A DNA stretch of 8,273 nt, taken from Microcaldota archaeon. Its GTDB lineage: Archaea > Micrarchaeota > Micrarchaeia > Micrarchaeales > CABMGC01. Of this stretch, positions 1-5,504 are shown in pieces (the stretch's first letter is position 1; the number at the start of each line of letters is the position of its first letter). The notes below the pieces were generated by a model. The model worked only from the letters and a program-made list of their open reading frames with translations. It did no database searches and was not told where the DNA came from. The stretch is taken from the NCBI GenBank assembly GCA_021850955.1, contig JAJZKH010000026.1:1-8273 (forward strand), given 5' to 3'. The translations under genes and the position numbers were made by a program.

Positions 1-78
1 AATTAGTCATATAACTAGCTTGTTCTTTGAGTTTGGTGATATTTTGGCAGAAAGAAAATTTAGCTTATATGACTAATT
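1..78. repeat. 14-bp perfect inverted repeat enclosing the duplicate
   Basis: Bases 1-14 (AATTAGTCATATAA) are the exact reverse complement of 65-78 (TTATATGACTAATT), leaving a 50-base loop that holds most of the duplicated histone 5' segment. The right arm is half histone-derived (65-72) and half unique (73-78). Because the left arm begins at base 1, the inverted repeat may continue outside the window. Confidence 0.9.
19..72. repeat. Exact 54-bp duplicate of the histone gene 5' region (copy 1)
   Basis: These 54 bases are identical to 309-362, at an offset of 290 bp. The unit contains the GGTGAT Shine-Dalgarno site (35-40), the TTG start (44-46) and the first nine histone codons plus part of the tenth. 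Beyond the repeat, copy 1 reads GAC TAA, so it encodes only a 10-residue peptide (MAERKFSLYD) before a stop at 74-76. The frame is also open leftward to the window edge. The TATA-like box upstream of the real gene (281-289) lies outside the duplicated unit, so copy 1 has no copied promoter. Identity without a single mismatch suggests a recent event, gene conversion or an assembly artefact. Confidence 0.95.
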
Positions 79-308
79 AGATATATATAAGTTATTAATA
101 TATTCAAAAAAATGATAATGCATTGATTACAGTGCAATTACAAGAATCTGACAATATAGATTTTACAGATAGTATTGCCCTATTATGCATGCAAAACCTA
201 TAACAAAGTTATATCGTCATATGGTAAGACCAATACTGTTTTTGAATGAGAATTCCACTACTTGATTTGTAATACGATGCTTTTTAAAGCTTATCAACTT
301 ATACCCTA
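79..308. other. AT-rich region without a recognisable gene
   Basis: No convincing coding region is visible here. The longest notable short frame runs from TTG 123 to TAA 203 (26 codons, + strand) and resembles nothing I know; it could be chance or a gene remnant. No tRNA, CRISPR repeat or insertion-sequence end was seen. The right end carries the putative histone promoter (281-289). Confidence 0.6.
281..289 (+). promoter_or_regulatory. Putative TATA box of the histone gene
   Basis: TTTTTAAAG is centred about 26 bp before position 311, which would place the transcript start near 309-312 and give a 5' leader of roughly 23 nt carrying the Shine-Dalgarno site. This is inferred from the usual archaeal TATA-to-start spacing; the match to the consensus is moderate. 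Confidence 0.4.
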
Positions 309-362
309 CTTGTTCTTTGAGTTTGGTGATATTTTGGCAGAAAGAAAATTTAGCTTATATGA
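309..362. repeat. Exact 54-bp repeat, histone-gene copy (copy 2)
   Basis: This is the partner of 19-72. It starts close to where transcription of the histone gene would begin if the TATA-like box at 281-289 is used, and it ends inside codon 10 of the histone (GAC in copy 1, GAT here). It is therefore the presumed source copy, since only this one continues into a full histone-fold reading frame. Confidence 0.95.
325..330 (+). promoter_or_regulatory. Shine-Dalgarno site that fixes the TTG start
   Basis: GGTGAT matches the archaeal anti-Shine-Dalgarno core (complement of ATCACC). The GGTG core ends five bases before TTG at 334. No comparable site precedes the alternative starts ATG 277, TTG 262 or TTG 310, so it argues for translation beginning at 334. 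Confidence 0.7.
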
Positions 363-681
363 TGTAGAACAGTTTATCAGAGAGGCTGGTGCCGAGAAAG
401 TAACCGAAGATGCAGTGCTTGATCTTGAAAAGGAACTTGAAAAGCTTGCCGAAAGCGTTGCGAATAAAGCTATGAGATATGCAGAGCACGCAGGTAGAAG
501 AAGACTGATAAAGAAATCGGATATAGTATTAACTAAAAGCAATTTAGGAGTAGGTAAAAACGCTATAGGGGTGCCTTCAAAAATAACTCCTTATAATATT
601 TCAAGAGTTAATTACAGAAGGCCTAGGAACTTAAGAACAAAAGCAAGAAGTACAAATGCTATCTCCATTAAGCATAGATAA
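334..681 (+). CDS. Archaeal histone-fold protein with basic C-terminal tail
   Basis: Small DNA-wrapping chromatin protein expected to dimerise and coat the chromosome. From TTG 334 it is 115 aa. Residues 8-67 align by eye with HMf-type histones: short helix 1 (about 8-18), loop GAEKVTEDA (19-27), long helix 2 (28-53) ending in HAGR, then loop 2 and a short helix 3 from SDI (62-64). Family histones are about 66-69 aa; here about 48 extra residues follow, rich in Arg and Lys. Loop 2 (RRRLIKK) has one residue more than HMfB, and the Arg/Thr pair of HMf histones appears as Lys22 and no Thr. The start is set by GGTGAT at 325-330; ATG 277 would add 19 residues unlike the family. The last 70 bp overlap the convergent GPT gene antisense to its final membrane helix, so the distal tail could be accidental, or a 1-base error in AAAA 535-538 could have removed a stop. 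Confidence 0.85.
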   Translation: MAERKFSLYDVEQFIREAGAEKVTEDAVLDLEKELEKLAESVANKAMRYAEHAGRRRLIKKSDIVLTKSNLGVGKNAIGVPSKITPYNISRVNYRRPRNLRTKARSTNAISIKHR

Positions 682-1652
682 ATAGTAACATCTGTTTCAG
701 TAGCTCTTTTTATATTCATAATTAAATGTGTAAGACTGTAGATTTTCTTGCCATAAGGCGCCTTCATGGTGCCATCTTTTTGTCTTATTCCCAAATCAGT
801 AACCTTAAATCTTCTTCTAAGATGCAAGAAAAACTCTATTATCCAAGGTATGAAGATTATTAGTGCAAATGCTTCTGCATTACCCACTATTGCAATTGCA
901 GCAAATGCTGCCCCCACTGCATATGTGAAGCTATCGCCAGGTATGATCTTTGCTGGAAATATATTAAATGGAAGGAATGCAAGAACAGAAGCAAAGAGTA
1001 GTACAGATAGAAATGCACCTATTGGAACTCCATAGAATATAGAGTAAATCATAAGCCCTAGGCTTGCTATTAGTATCATTCCAGGTTGTAAGCCATCAAA
1101 ACCTCCAAGTATATTGACTGCGTTTGCTATGAAGATTACAGCAAGAGGAAGCAAAATCAATGGATAAATTATTCCAAAATTAATCGCTCCTATAAATGGT
1201 ATGTTTATTGCTCCTGCATGTATGTTTATTGCCATTAAAGGAAGTGCGCCTATCAAAGTTAAAATAGGCTTTTGCCACTGTTTTAGCCCCTGGCGTATAT
1301 CCATCATATCGGTTGACTTGACACGCTCACGCTTCACGTTTATATCATCTATAAAACCTACAAGAGCTATCAAAATTATAGAAAGTGCAACCGCAAAGAG
1401 CTTATTAGTGTCTATTACTGCCTGAAATATAAATGAAGCCCCAAAAACATAAGTTAGAATGCCGAAGATTATTCCAAACGATACTCCAAGACCTCCGCTG
1501 CTTGCAAGTTTTATTGGCTTCTCTTTATTTCTATCCTCTGCTATTATTCCTGCTCCATAAAGATAGCGCATTAAAAATTTTGTCACAAAATAAGTAACTG
1601 CAAAAACAACTATTGCAGGTATTATTATTGTCTGGAATGTATGATAAGACAT
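612..1652 (-). CDS. GPT-type UDP-GlcNAc:polyprenyl-phosphate GlcNAc-1-P transferase
   Basis: Integral membrane enzyme that moves a sugar-1-phosphate (GlcNAc-1-P in the family) from a UDP-sugar to dolichyl phosphate, the first step of lipid-linked oligosaccharide assembly for archaeal N-glycosylation. The protein is 346 aa with about ten hydrophobic segments. Family motifs: SSGGLGV near 51-57, the Mg-binding GFIDDI with Asp102-Asp103, IANAVNILGGFDGLQPG around 175-191, PGDS 238-241, and EFFLHLRRRF 273-282 ahead of the last cytoplasmic loop. The LPLM segment (137-140) and the NxLGGFDGL form resemble eukaryotic Alg7 and archaeal AglH more than bacterial MraY or WecA. A TATA-like box centred near 1677 places transcription at the ATG, so the mRNA is probably leaderless. 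The divergent neighbour is a membrane glycosyltransferase, supporting a surface-glycan role. The 3' end overlaps the histone frame. The exact sugar donor is not determinable. Confidence 0.9.
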   Translation of the reverse strand: MSYHTFQTIIIPAIVVFAVTYFVTKFLMRYLYGAGIIAEDRNKEKPIKLASSGGLGVSFGIIFGILTYVFGASFIFQAVIDTNKLFAVALSIILIALVGFIDDINVKRERVKSTDMMDIRQGLKQWQKPILTLIGALPLMAINIHAGAINIPFIGAINFGIIYPLILLPLAVIFIANAVNILGGFDGLQPGMILIASLGLMIYSIFYGVPIGAFLSVLLFASVLAFLPFNIFPAKIIPGDSFTYAVGAAFAAIAIVGNAEAFALIIFIPWIIEFFLHLRRRFKVTDLGIRQKDGTMKAPYGKKIYSLTHLIMNIKRATETDVTIYLCLMEIAFVLLAFVLKFLGLL

Positions 1653-1672
1653 GTAAATTATAAAGAAGATAA

Positions 1673-1681
1673 TAAATAAAG
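1673..1681 (-). promoter_or_regulatory. Putative TATA box of the GPT gene
   Basis: The minus strand reads CTTTATTTA here, centred about 26 bp before the ATG at 1652. This spacing predicts a leaderless transcript. A second AT-rich stretch at 1655-1665 is too close to the start codon to serve. Confidence 0.45.
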
Positions 1682-1720
1682 AGTTATCTGTTTTTCTTTT
1701 TTGAAAATAAATGTGTAAAA

Positions 1721-1728
1721 TATATAAA
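1721..1728 (+). promoter_or_regulatory. Putative TATA box of the GT2 gene
   Basis: TATATAAA is centred about 37 bp before ATG 1761 and predicts a start site near 1750, hence a leader of about ten bases. With the minus-strand box at 1673-1681 it makes the 108-bp spacer a divergent promoter region serving both glycan genes. Confidence 0.5.
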
Positions 1729-1760
1729 CTCTATTGCCCGAATATAGTTGTGAATAAAGC

Positions 1761-2843
1761 ATGTACGAAATTTTTATTGAAATATTAATTGCTTTTTGTA
1801 TTGTTGTTTTTATCTTTATTCTAAGTCTGGACATAAGTTCAATTTTAAGAAAAAGAAAAAAAGAACCAGAGTACTCCGAATATAAAGGCAAAACCCTCAT
1901 AATGGTTCCATGTAAGGGAAAGGATATTACAATGTATGAAAATCTCATCTCGCTTAAAAAACAGAGTTATAAAAATTATAAAGTAGTAGCAATTATAGAT
2001 TCTGAAGAGGATCCTTCAAGGGCTTTTATCAAAAAAGTTGGTTTTAATTATATAATAACAGATCAAAATCAGAATGGAAGTGGAAAGGTAAAGGCAATAG
2101 CAACCGCATTAAAAAAATTTAGGGATTTTGACGCTTATGTCATAGCAGATTCGGATGTTTTTTTTGAAAGAACATGGCTAACTAATTTACTTGCGCCTTT
2201 AACTGATAAAAAGGTCGGAGTATCCACAATGTATCCTTTCTTTAAACCTATTAGGAAAAATTTCTGGTCTGAAATGAAGATGATCTGGGGTTTTGTAGGT
2301 GATAGCTTGCTTGAAAATGAGAAAAGGCGTTTTGGTTGGGGAGGCTCTCTTGCATTCAGAAAAGATTTACTAGATAAAAAATCGTTAAGTTTTTTTACCG
2401 ACTCGAAGTACTCTGTTTCTGATGATATCTCTTTGACTAAAATTGCAAAGAGCAAGAATCTCAATATAAGTTATACAAAAACTCCAAAGCCAATAGTAAA
2501 TTGCGATGAAAACTTTGGAGTATTCTTCGAATGGGCAAATAGGCAGACTGCTCTTACATTACTTGGATATAGAAAAAATTTATATGAGGGCCTAGTGTAT
2601 TACAGTTCTGAGATTATACTAATTTTATCAGGTATTTTTTTAAGTATATTTATTTCACCTATTTTCTTAATATTTTTTATACATACCTTCAAAAGCATAG
2701 CAATGGCATATAAAAGATCGCGATTAAATGACTTAAAGATACTTATAATAGTTATTTTAGCACCTTTCTTCTATGAAGTTAATTTGATAGCTGCAAGTAA
2801 AATGAAAAGTATTGTCTGGAGAGGCAAGACCTATAAATTATAG
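1761..2843 (+). CDS. Membrane GT2-family glycosyltransferase (ceramide glucosyltransferase-like)
   Basis: Processive-type or lipid-acceptor glycosyltransferase expected to use a nucleotide sugar on the cytoplasmic face. The 360-aa protein has an N-terminal membrane anchor (about 3-24), a GT-A catalytic domain and C-terminal membrane segments (about 283-309 and 325-345). Visible motifs: VPCKG 49-53, IIDSEED 78-84 (nucleotide-binding Asp80), GSGKVKA 106-112, the metal-binding ADSD 129-132, GWGGSLAFRKDLL 192-204, SDD 220-222 as the likely catalytic-base region, and EWANRQ 257-262 in the place of the Q/RxxRW motif. The terminal WRGKTY (353-358) is like the WRGR-Y ending of the GT21 and HpnI-like group. 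Archaea lack ceramide, so the acceptor is more likely an archaeal glycolipid or polyprenyl carrier; this is inference. The ATG start has a weak GTGA Shine-Dalgarno at 1750-1753. Confidence 0.85.
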   Translation: MYEIFIEILIAFCIVVFIFILSLDISSILRKRKKEPEYSEYKGKTLIMVPCKGKDITMYENLISLKKQSYKNYKVVAIIDSEEDPSRAFIKKVGFNYIITDQNQNGSGKVKAIATALKKFRDFDAYVIADSDVFFERTWLTNLLAPLTDKKVGVSTMYPFFKPIRKNFWSEMKMIWGFVGDSLLENEKRRFGWGGSLAFRKDLLDKKSLSFFTDSKYSVSDDISLTKIAKSKNLNISYTKTPKPIVNCDENFGVFFEWANRQTALTLLGYRKNLYEGLVYYSSEIILILSGIFLSIFISPIFLIFFIHTFKSIAMAYKRSRLNDLKILIIVILAPFFYEVNLIAASKMKSIVWRGKTYKL

Positions 2844-2994
2844 AGAGCATATGCGTTAAATTATAAAAATAATATGTTAAATAATATTTATAAAATATAG
2901 GAAATTACGTAAAGATATGATGAAATTATTATACAATTATAAAATTTTATGGAAAGATATTTATAATTAAGATGAAATAAAAATATGTGAGTTT
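2844..2994. other. AT-rich spacer before the YbjQ operon
   Basis: This 151-bp spacer is almost entirely A and T with no reading frame of note. It contains a short GCATATGC palindrome (2847-2854) just after the glycosyltransferase stop, and the downstream promoter near its right end. No T-tract terminator is evident on the + strand. Confidence 0.6.
2959..2966 (+). promoter_or_regulatory. Putative TATA box of the YbjQ-Rieske operon
   Basis: ATTTATAA lies about 33 bp (centre) before ATG 2995, predicting a start near 2988 and a very short leader that just includes GTGA (2987-2990). The surrounding DNA is uniformly AT-rich, so the exact box is uncertain. Confidence 0.4.
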
Positions 2995-3363
2995 ATGGCA
3001 AAGGATGATGAGTTTACTGTTGTTACTACAAATTACGTACCGGGACAGAAAATAACCGAGGTAATAGGACCGGTGTTTGGCATTATAGTAAGAAGCAGGG
3101 GCATAGGGGGCAATTTAGTAGCTGGATTAAGAGGCATGATTGGAGGAGAAATAGATGAGTATACACAGATGCTATCTGAAGCGAGAGAGCATGCTATACA
3201 GAGGATGATTGCAGACGCTAAGAAAGTTGGAGCTAATGCAGTTGTGGATATGAGATTTGATTCTGCAGATATAGGGCAAGTAATGACAGAGGTTGTTGCA
3301 TATGGTACTGGAGTAAAGGTTCAGGAGGATAGCAGCAAAGCTGCACCAGTATCGTTAAGGTAA
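2995..3363 (+). CDS. YbjQ/UPF0145 family protein
   Basis: Small soluble protein of the YbjQ (UPF0145, DUF74) family, which forms ring-shaped oligomers and is often labelled putative heavy-metal-binding; its function is not established. The 122-aa length is slightly above the usual 100-110. The family signatures are nearly complete: VTTNYVPG (10-17), IGPVFGIIVRSRG near 24-36, LRGMIGGEIDEYTQML (45-60), AREHAIQRM (63-71), GANAVVDMRFD (79-89) and EVVAYGTGVKV (99-109). There is no cysteine, so any metal binding would not be thiol-based. It is the first gene of a tight operon: the Rieske gene begins four bases after its stop, and an AAGGT at its 3' end probably serves as ribosome binding site for that gene. 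The pairing hints at an iron or redox link, which is only inference. Confidence 0.9.
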   Translation: MAKDDEFTVVTTNYVPGQKITEVIGPVFGIIVRSRGIGGNLVAGLRGMIGGEIDEYTQMLSEAREHAIQRMIADAKKVGANAVVDMRFDSADIGQVMTEVVAYGTGVKVQEDSSKAAPVSLR

Positions 3364-3367
3364 TTTA

Positions 3368-3682
3368 ATGCCAAAAGAAAAGTTAGGTATTAAAAAATCT
3401 GAATTGAGAGAAAACGAGCCAATAAAATTAGAGATATCCGGGAAGAGTTTTGTTATAATACTGCATAATGGAAATGTTAATGTTTTAGATGAGAAGTGTA
3501 CTCATGAAAAAGGACCTCTCCATGAAGGATATGTAGATAGGGATGAGATTATCTGTCCCATGCACAGCGGCGCCTTTGATATAACTACAGGAAAAGCTAA
3601 TGAGAATACGCCATGGGTTACTGATACAAAACATTATAAAATTGAGGAGAGCAGTTCTGGAGAATTAGAGATTTTTATCTGA
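3368..3682 (+). CDS. Rieske-type [2Fe-2S] ferredoxin
   Basis: Small soluble electron carrier with a Rieske cluster. The 104-aa protein has the two ligand motifs CTH (Cys44, His46) and CPMH (Cys63, His66), separated by 16 residues, followed by SGAFDITTGK, typical of the Rieske fold. There is no signal peptide or membrane anchor, so it resembles the stand-alone ferredoxins of dioxygenase systems and NirD-like proteins, not the bc1 subunit, which is anchored and has disulfide cysteines absent here. No oxygenase or reductase lies in the window, so its partner is unknown. It is translationally coupled to the YbjQ gene (four-base gap). Its last 18 bp overlap the 3' end of the convergent helicase gene. 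Confidence 0.92.
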   Translation: MPKEKLGIKKSELRENEPIKLEISGKSFVIILHNGNVNVLDEKCTHEKGPLHEGYVDRDEIICPMHSGAFDITTGKANENTPWVTDTKHYKIEESSSGELEIFI

Positions 3683-5503
3683 GGTTTTTATACTTTCACT
3701 TGAATTGAATTTATCTATTGATTCTAGATAATTACTTGATTTTGTTATAGTTATAAAATTTTTAATTATTGATCTGTATATTCCCCAATCATAGCGTTTA
3801 TCCATAAAGATAATAAATGCCCTATCAGTTTCACTGCGTATGGCTCTTCCTGCAGCTTGAACGGAACGCATTATTGCAGGAACTAAATAGATATATTCAT
3901 TTCCTTTCCCTTTAAAGGTTTTATTTATATATTCTATCTTTGAAGTCAGCTCCAGATTTGGCTTTTCCAATGGTATGCCGACTATAACAATCCCTTTTAT
4001 AACATTATTTGCATAATCGATACCTTCGCTTAGACTGCCGCCCATAACCCCAAACATAAGCGAATCTGAACTTTTTTTGAATGAAGAAATTAATTCTTCC
4101 ACCGCACTGCTTTTCATTTCACTTCTTTGTATATAGGCTACTTCGGTTTCCATATATCGATAAACATTATTTAGAAAATCAAAACTAGGAAAAAAGATAA
4201 CAACATTTCCTTTCACCATGCTTTTGATATTCATTATCTTTGCTGCTATTTTTTTATATTGTGATATAGACCTTTCATTATATTTTGTAGAAACATCGTT
4301 ATCTATTATGCATAGTTTATTTGATTCTGGAAACGGAGATTTGTAATTTTTTACATTTGCATCATCCAATCTAAAAAGTTCTACATACATATGAAGTGGA
4401 AGCATAGTTCCGCTCATGAATATATTTGCATAGACTTTATGAAGAGCTTCAAGTGCTTCATCTGGATACAAGCTTATTATTGACATTTTTATATCTTGTC
4501 CTTTTTTTGTGATTATTTTTGCAGTTGAGTCGCTTTCTACATTCAATGCTTCGAGAAAACGAGATATGTGCATCAAATAGGATCTTTTTGCTCCTGATTT
4601 TGCAAGATATTCAAGCCCTGCTTTTTCTAAATCACGCGATACTGATTCTATGTTAAATGTGAGTGCTACCTTAGCCTCATCTCCTGAAAAAAAGGCTTCT
4701 TGTAACTTCTTTTCTTTGAGAGTCTTTTCTGCAATTTTTTCCATCATAAAACGCATATAGCTTATGTCCAGACTGCTGCTAATTGATGCTAGTTCCTTTT
4801 CTGCATTTGATAGAGTGTATGTACTCAATGAACTATTCATGTAAGAACTGGCTACATTTAATATATTATGAGCTTCGTCCCATATTATTATTGAATTTTC
4901 TAGAGTATGGCCTATTCTTTTTAGAAATACCTGCCTTGTGTAAGGATTTAAGAAATGAGCGTAATCTGCTATTATAAAATTTGAGTTTTTTGCCAGCTCT
5001 GCCATAGCTTCATAGCCGCAGATTCCTTTATCGAAGCATTTATTGAAAAAAACAATATGTCCATCTTCGGCATATCTTTCTAAGCCTGCAAGCCTTGATT
5101 TATCCTTAGATGCAGTATAATATTGACATTTGTTATTTTTTACAAGTTGTTCGCAGCTTTTGTAGAAAGACTCTCCATCCATATAATTTATTTTTTCATT
5201 TACGCATAGGTTTTTCTTTCCAACTATGTCGATATACTTAAGATTAAGTTTAAATTTTTCATTTATACCTTTAAGCGATTCTATTACTATTTTATGCTGA
5301 GAAATCTTTGGAGTTAAAAAAAATATATTTAGATTATTTTTAAGAGCAAAGGTCAACGCAGCAGAGATAGATGCATCTGTTTTTCCTATTCCAGTAGGAG
5401 CATTTATTATTATGCTTTGACTCTTCTTGAGTGAAGAATAAATATCAGTTATCATAGAGTCCTGATATTTTCTTGGAGAATCAAAACGGAACAGAAACTC
5501 CAA
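3665..5503 (-). CDS. xpd: XPD/Rad3-like superfamily 2 Fe-S DNA helicase
   Basis: ATP-dependent 5'-3' DNA helicase of the XPD/Rad3/DinG group, linked to repair and R-loop or fork processing. The 612-aa protein contains, in order: RKYQ (11-14), Walker A APTGIGKT (35-42), motif Ia LTPKISQ (63-69), cysteines 100, 117, 126, 156 and 162 spanning the 4Fe-4S domain, Walker B DEAH (209-212), an arch-like region to about 355, MSGTMLP (363-369), VVIFFPSF (434-441), motif V GGSLSEGIDY (488-497) and motif VI QAAGRAIRSETDR (549-561). Five cysteines are available where four are needed, so the fourth ligand is ambiguous. The start is TTG 5503, one base after the aminopeptidase stop; the next ATG (Met17) would delete the RKYQ motif. 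A GGCGA upstream is an imperfect Shine-Dalgarno. XPD is preferred over DinG because of the archaeal context and Fe-S domain, but the exact orthology is not proven. Confidence 0.9.
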   Translation of the reverse strand: MEFLFRFDSPRKYQDSMITDIYSSLKKSQSIIINAPTGIGKTDASISAALTFALKNNLNIFFLTPKISQHKIVIESLKGINEKFKLNLKYIDIVGKKNLCVNEKINYMDGESFYKSCEQLVKNNKCQYYTASKDKSRLAGLERYAEDGHIVFFNKCFDKGICGYEAMAELAKNSNFIIADYAHFLNPYTRQVFLKRIGHTLENSIIIWDEAHNILNVASSYMNSSLSTYTLSNAEKELASISSSLDISYMRFMMEKIAEKTLKEKKLQEAFFSGDEAKVALTFNIESVSRDLEKAGLEYLAKSGAKRSYLMHISRFLEALNVESDSTAKIITKKGQDIKMSIISLYPDEALEALHKVYANIFMSGTMLPLHMYVELFRLDDANVKNYKSPFPESNKLCIIDNDVSTKYNERSISQYKKIAAKIMNIKSMVKGNVVIFFPSFDFLNNVYRYMETEVAYIQRSEMKSSAVEELISSFKKSSDSLMFGVMGGSLSEGIDYANNVIKGIVIVGIPLEKPNLELTSKIEYINKTFKGKGNEYIYLVPAIMRSVQAAGRAIRSETDRAFIIFMDKRYDWGIYRSIIKNFITITKSSNYLESIDKFNSSESIKTSDKNL

Positions 5504-5504
5504 A

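Noticed and set aside
123..203. Short + strand frame of 26 codons starting at TTG
   Set aside because: It has no clear Shine-Dalgarno or family resemblance and is short enough to be chance; it is mentioned only in the spacer description.
262..333. N-terminal extension of the histone from TTG 262 or ATG 277
   Set aside because: The added residues (including IPYLFFEFGDI) do not resemble histones, the region holds the putative TATA box and leader, and GGTGAT directs initiation at 334.
1658..1948. Minus-strand frame across the divergent promoter and GT2 5' end
   Set aside because: It covers promoter elements and is antisense to the GT2 N-terminus, with no family resemblance.
2917..2980. Possible C/D box small RNA (ATGATGA at 2917-2923)
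   Set aside because: No CTGA D box or terminal stem is found at a suitable distance in this AT-only spacer.
4783..4977. Small + strand frame inside the helicase gene
   Set aside because: It is antisense to conserved helicase sequence including the DEAH region and has no family signature.
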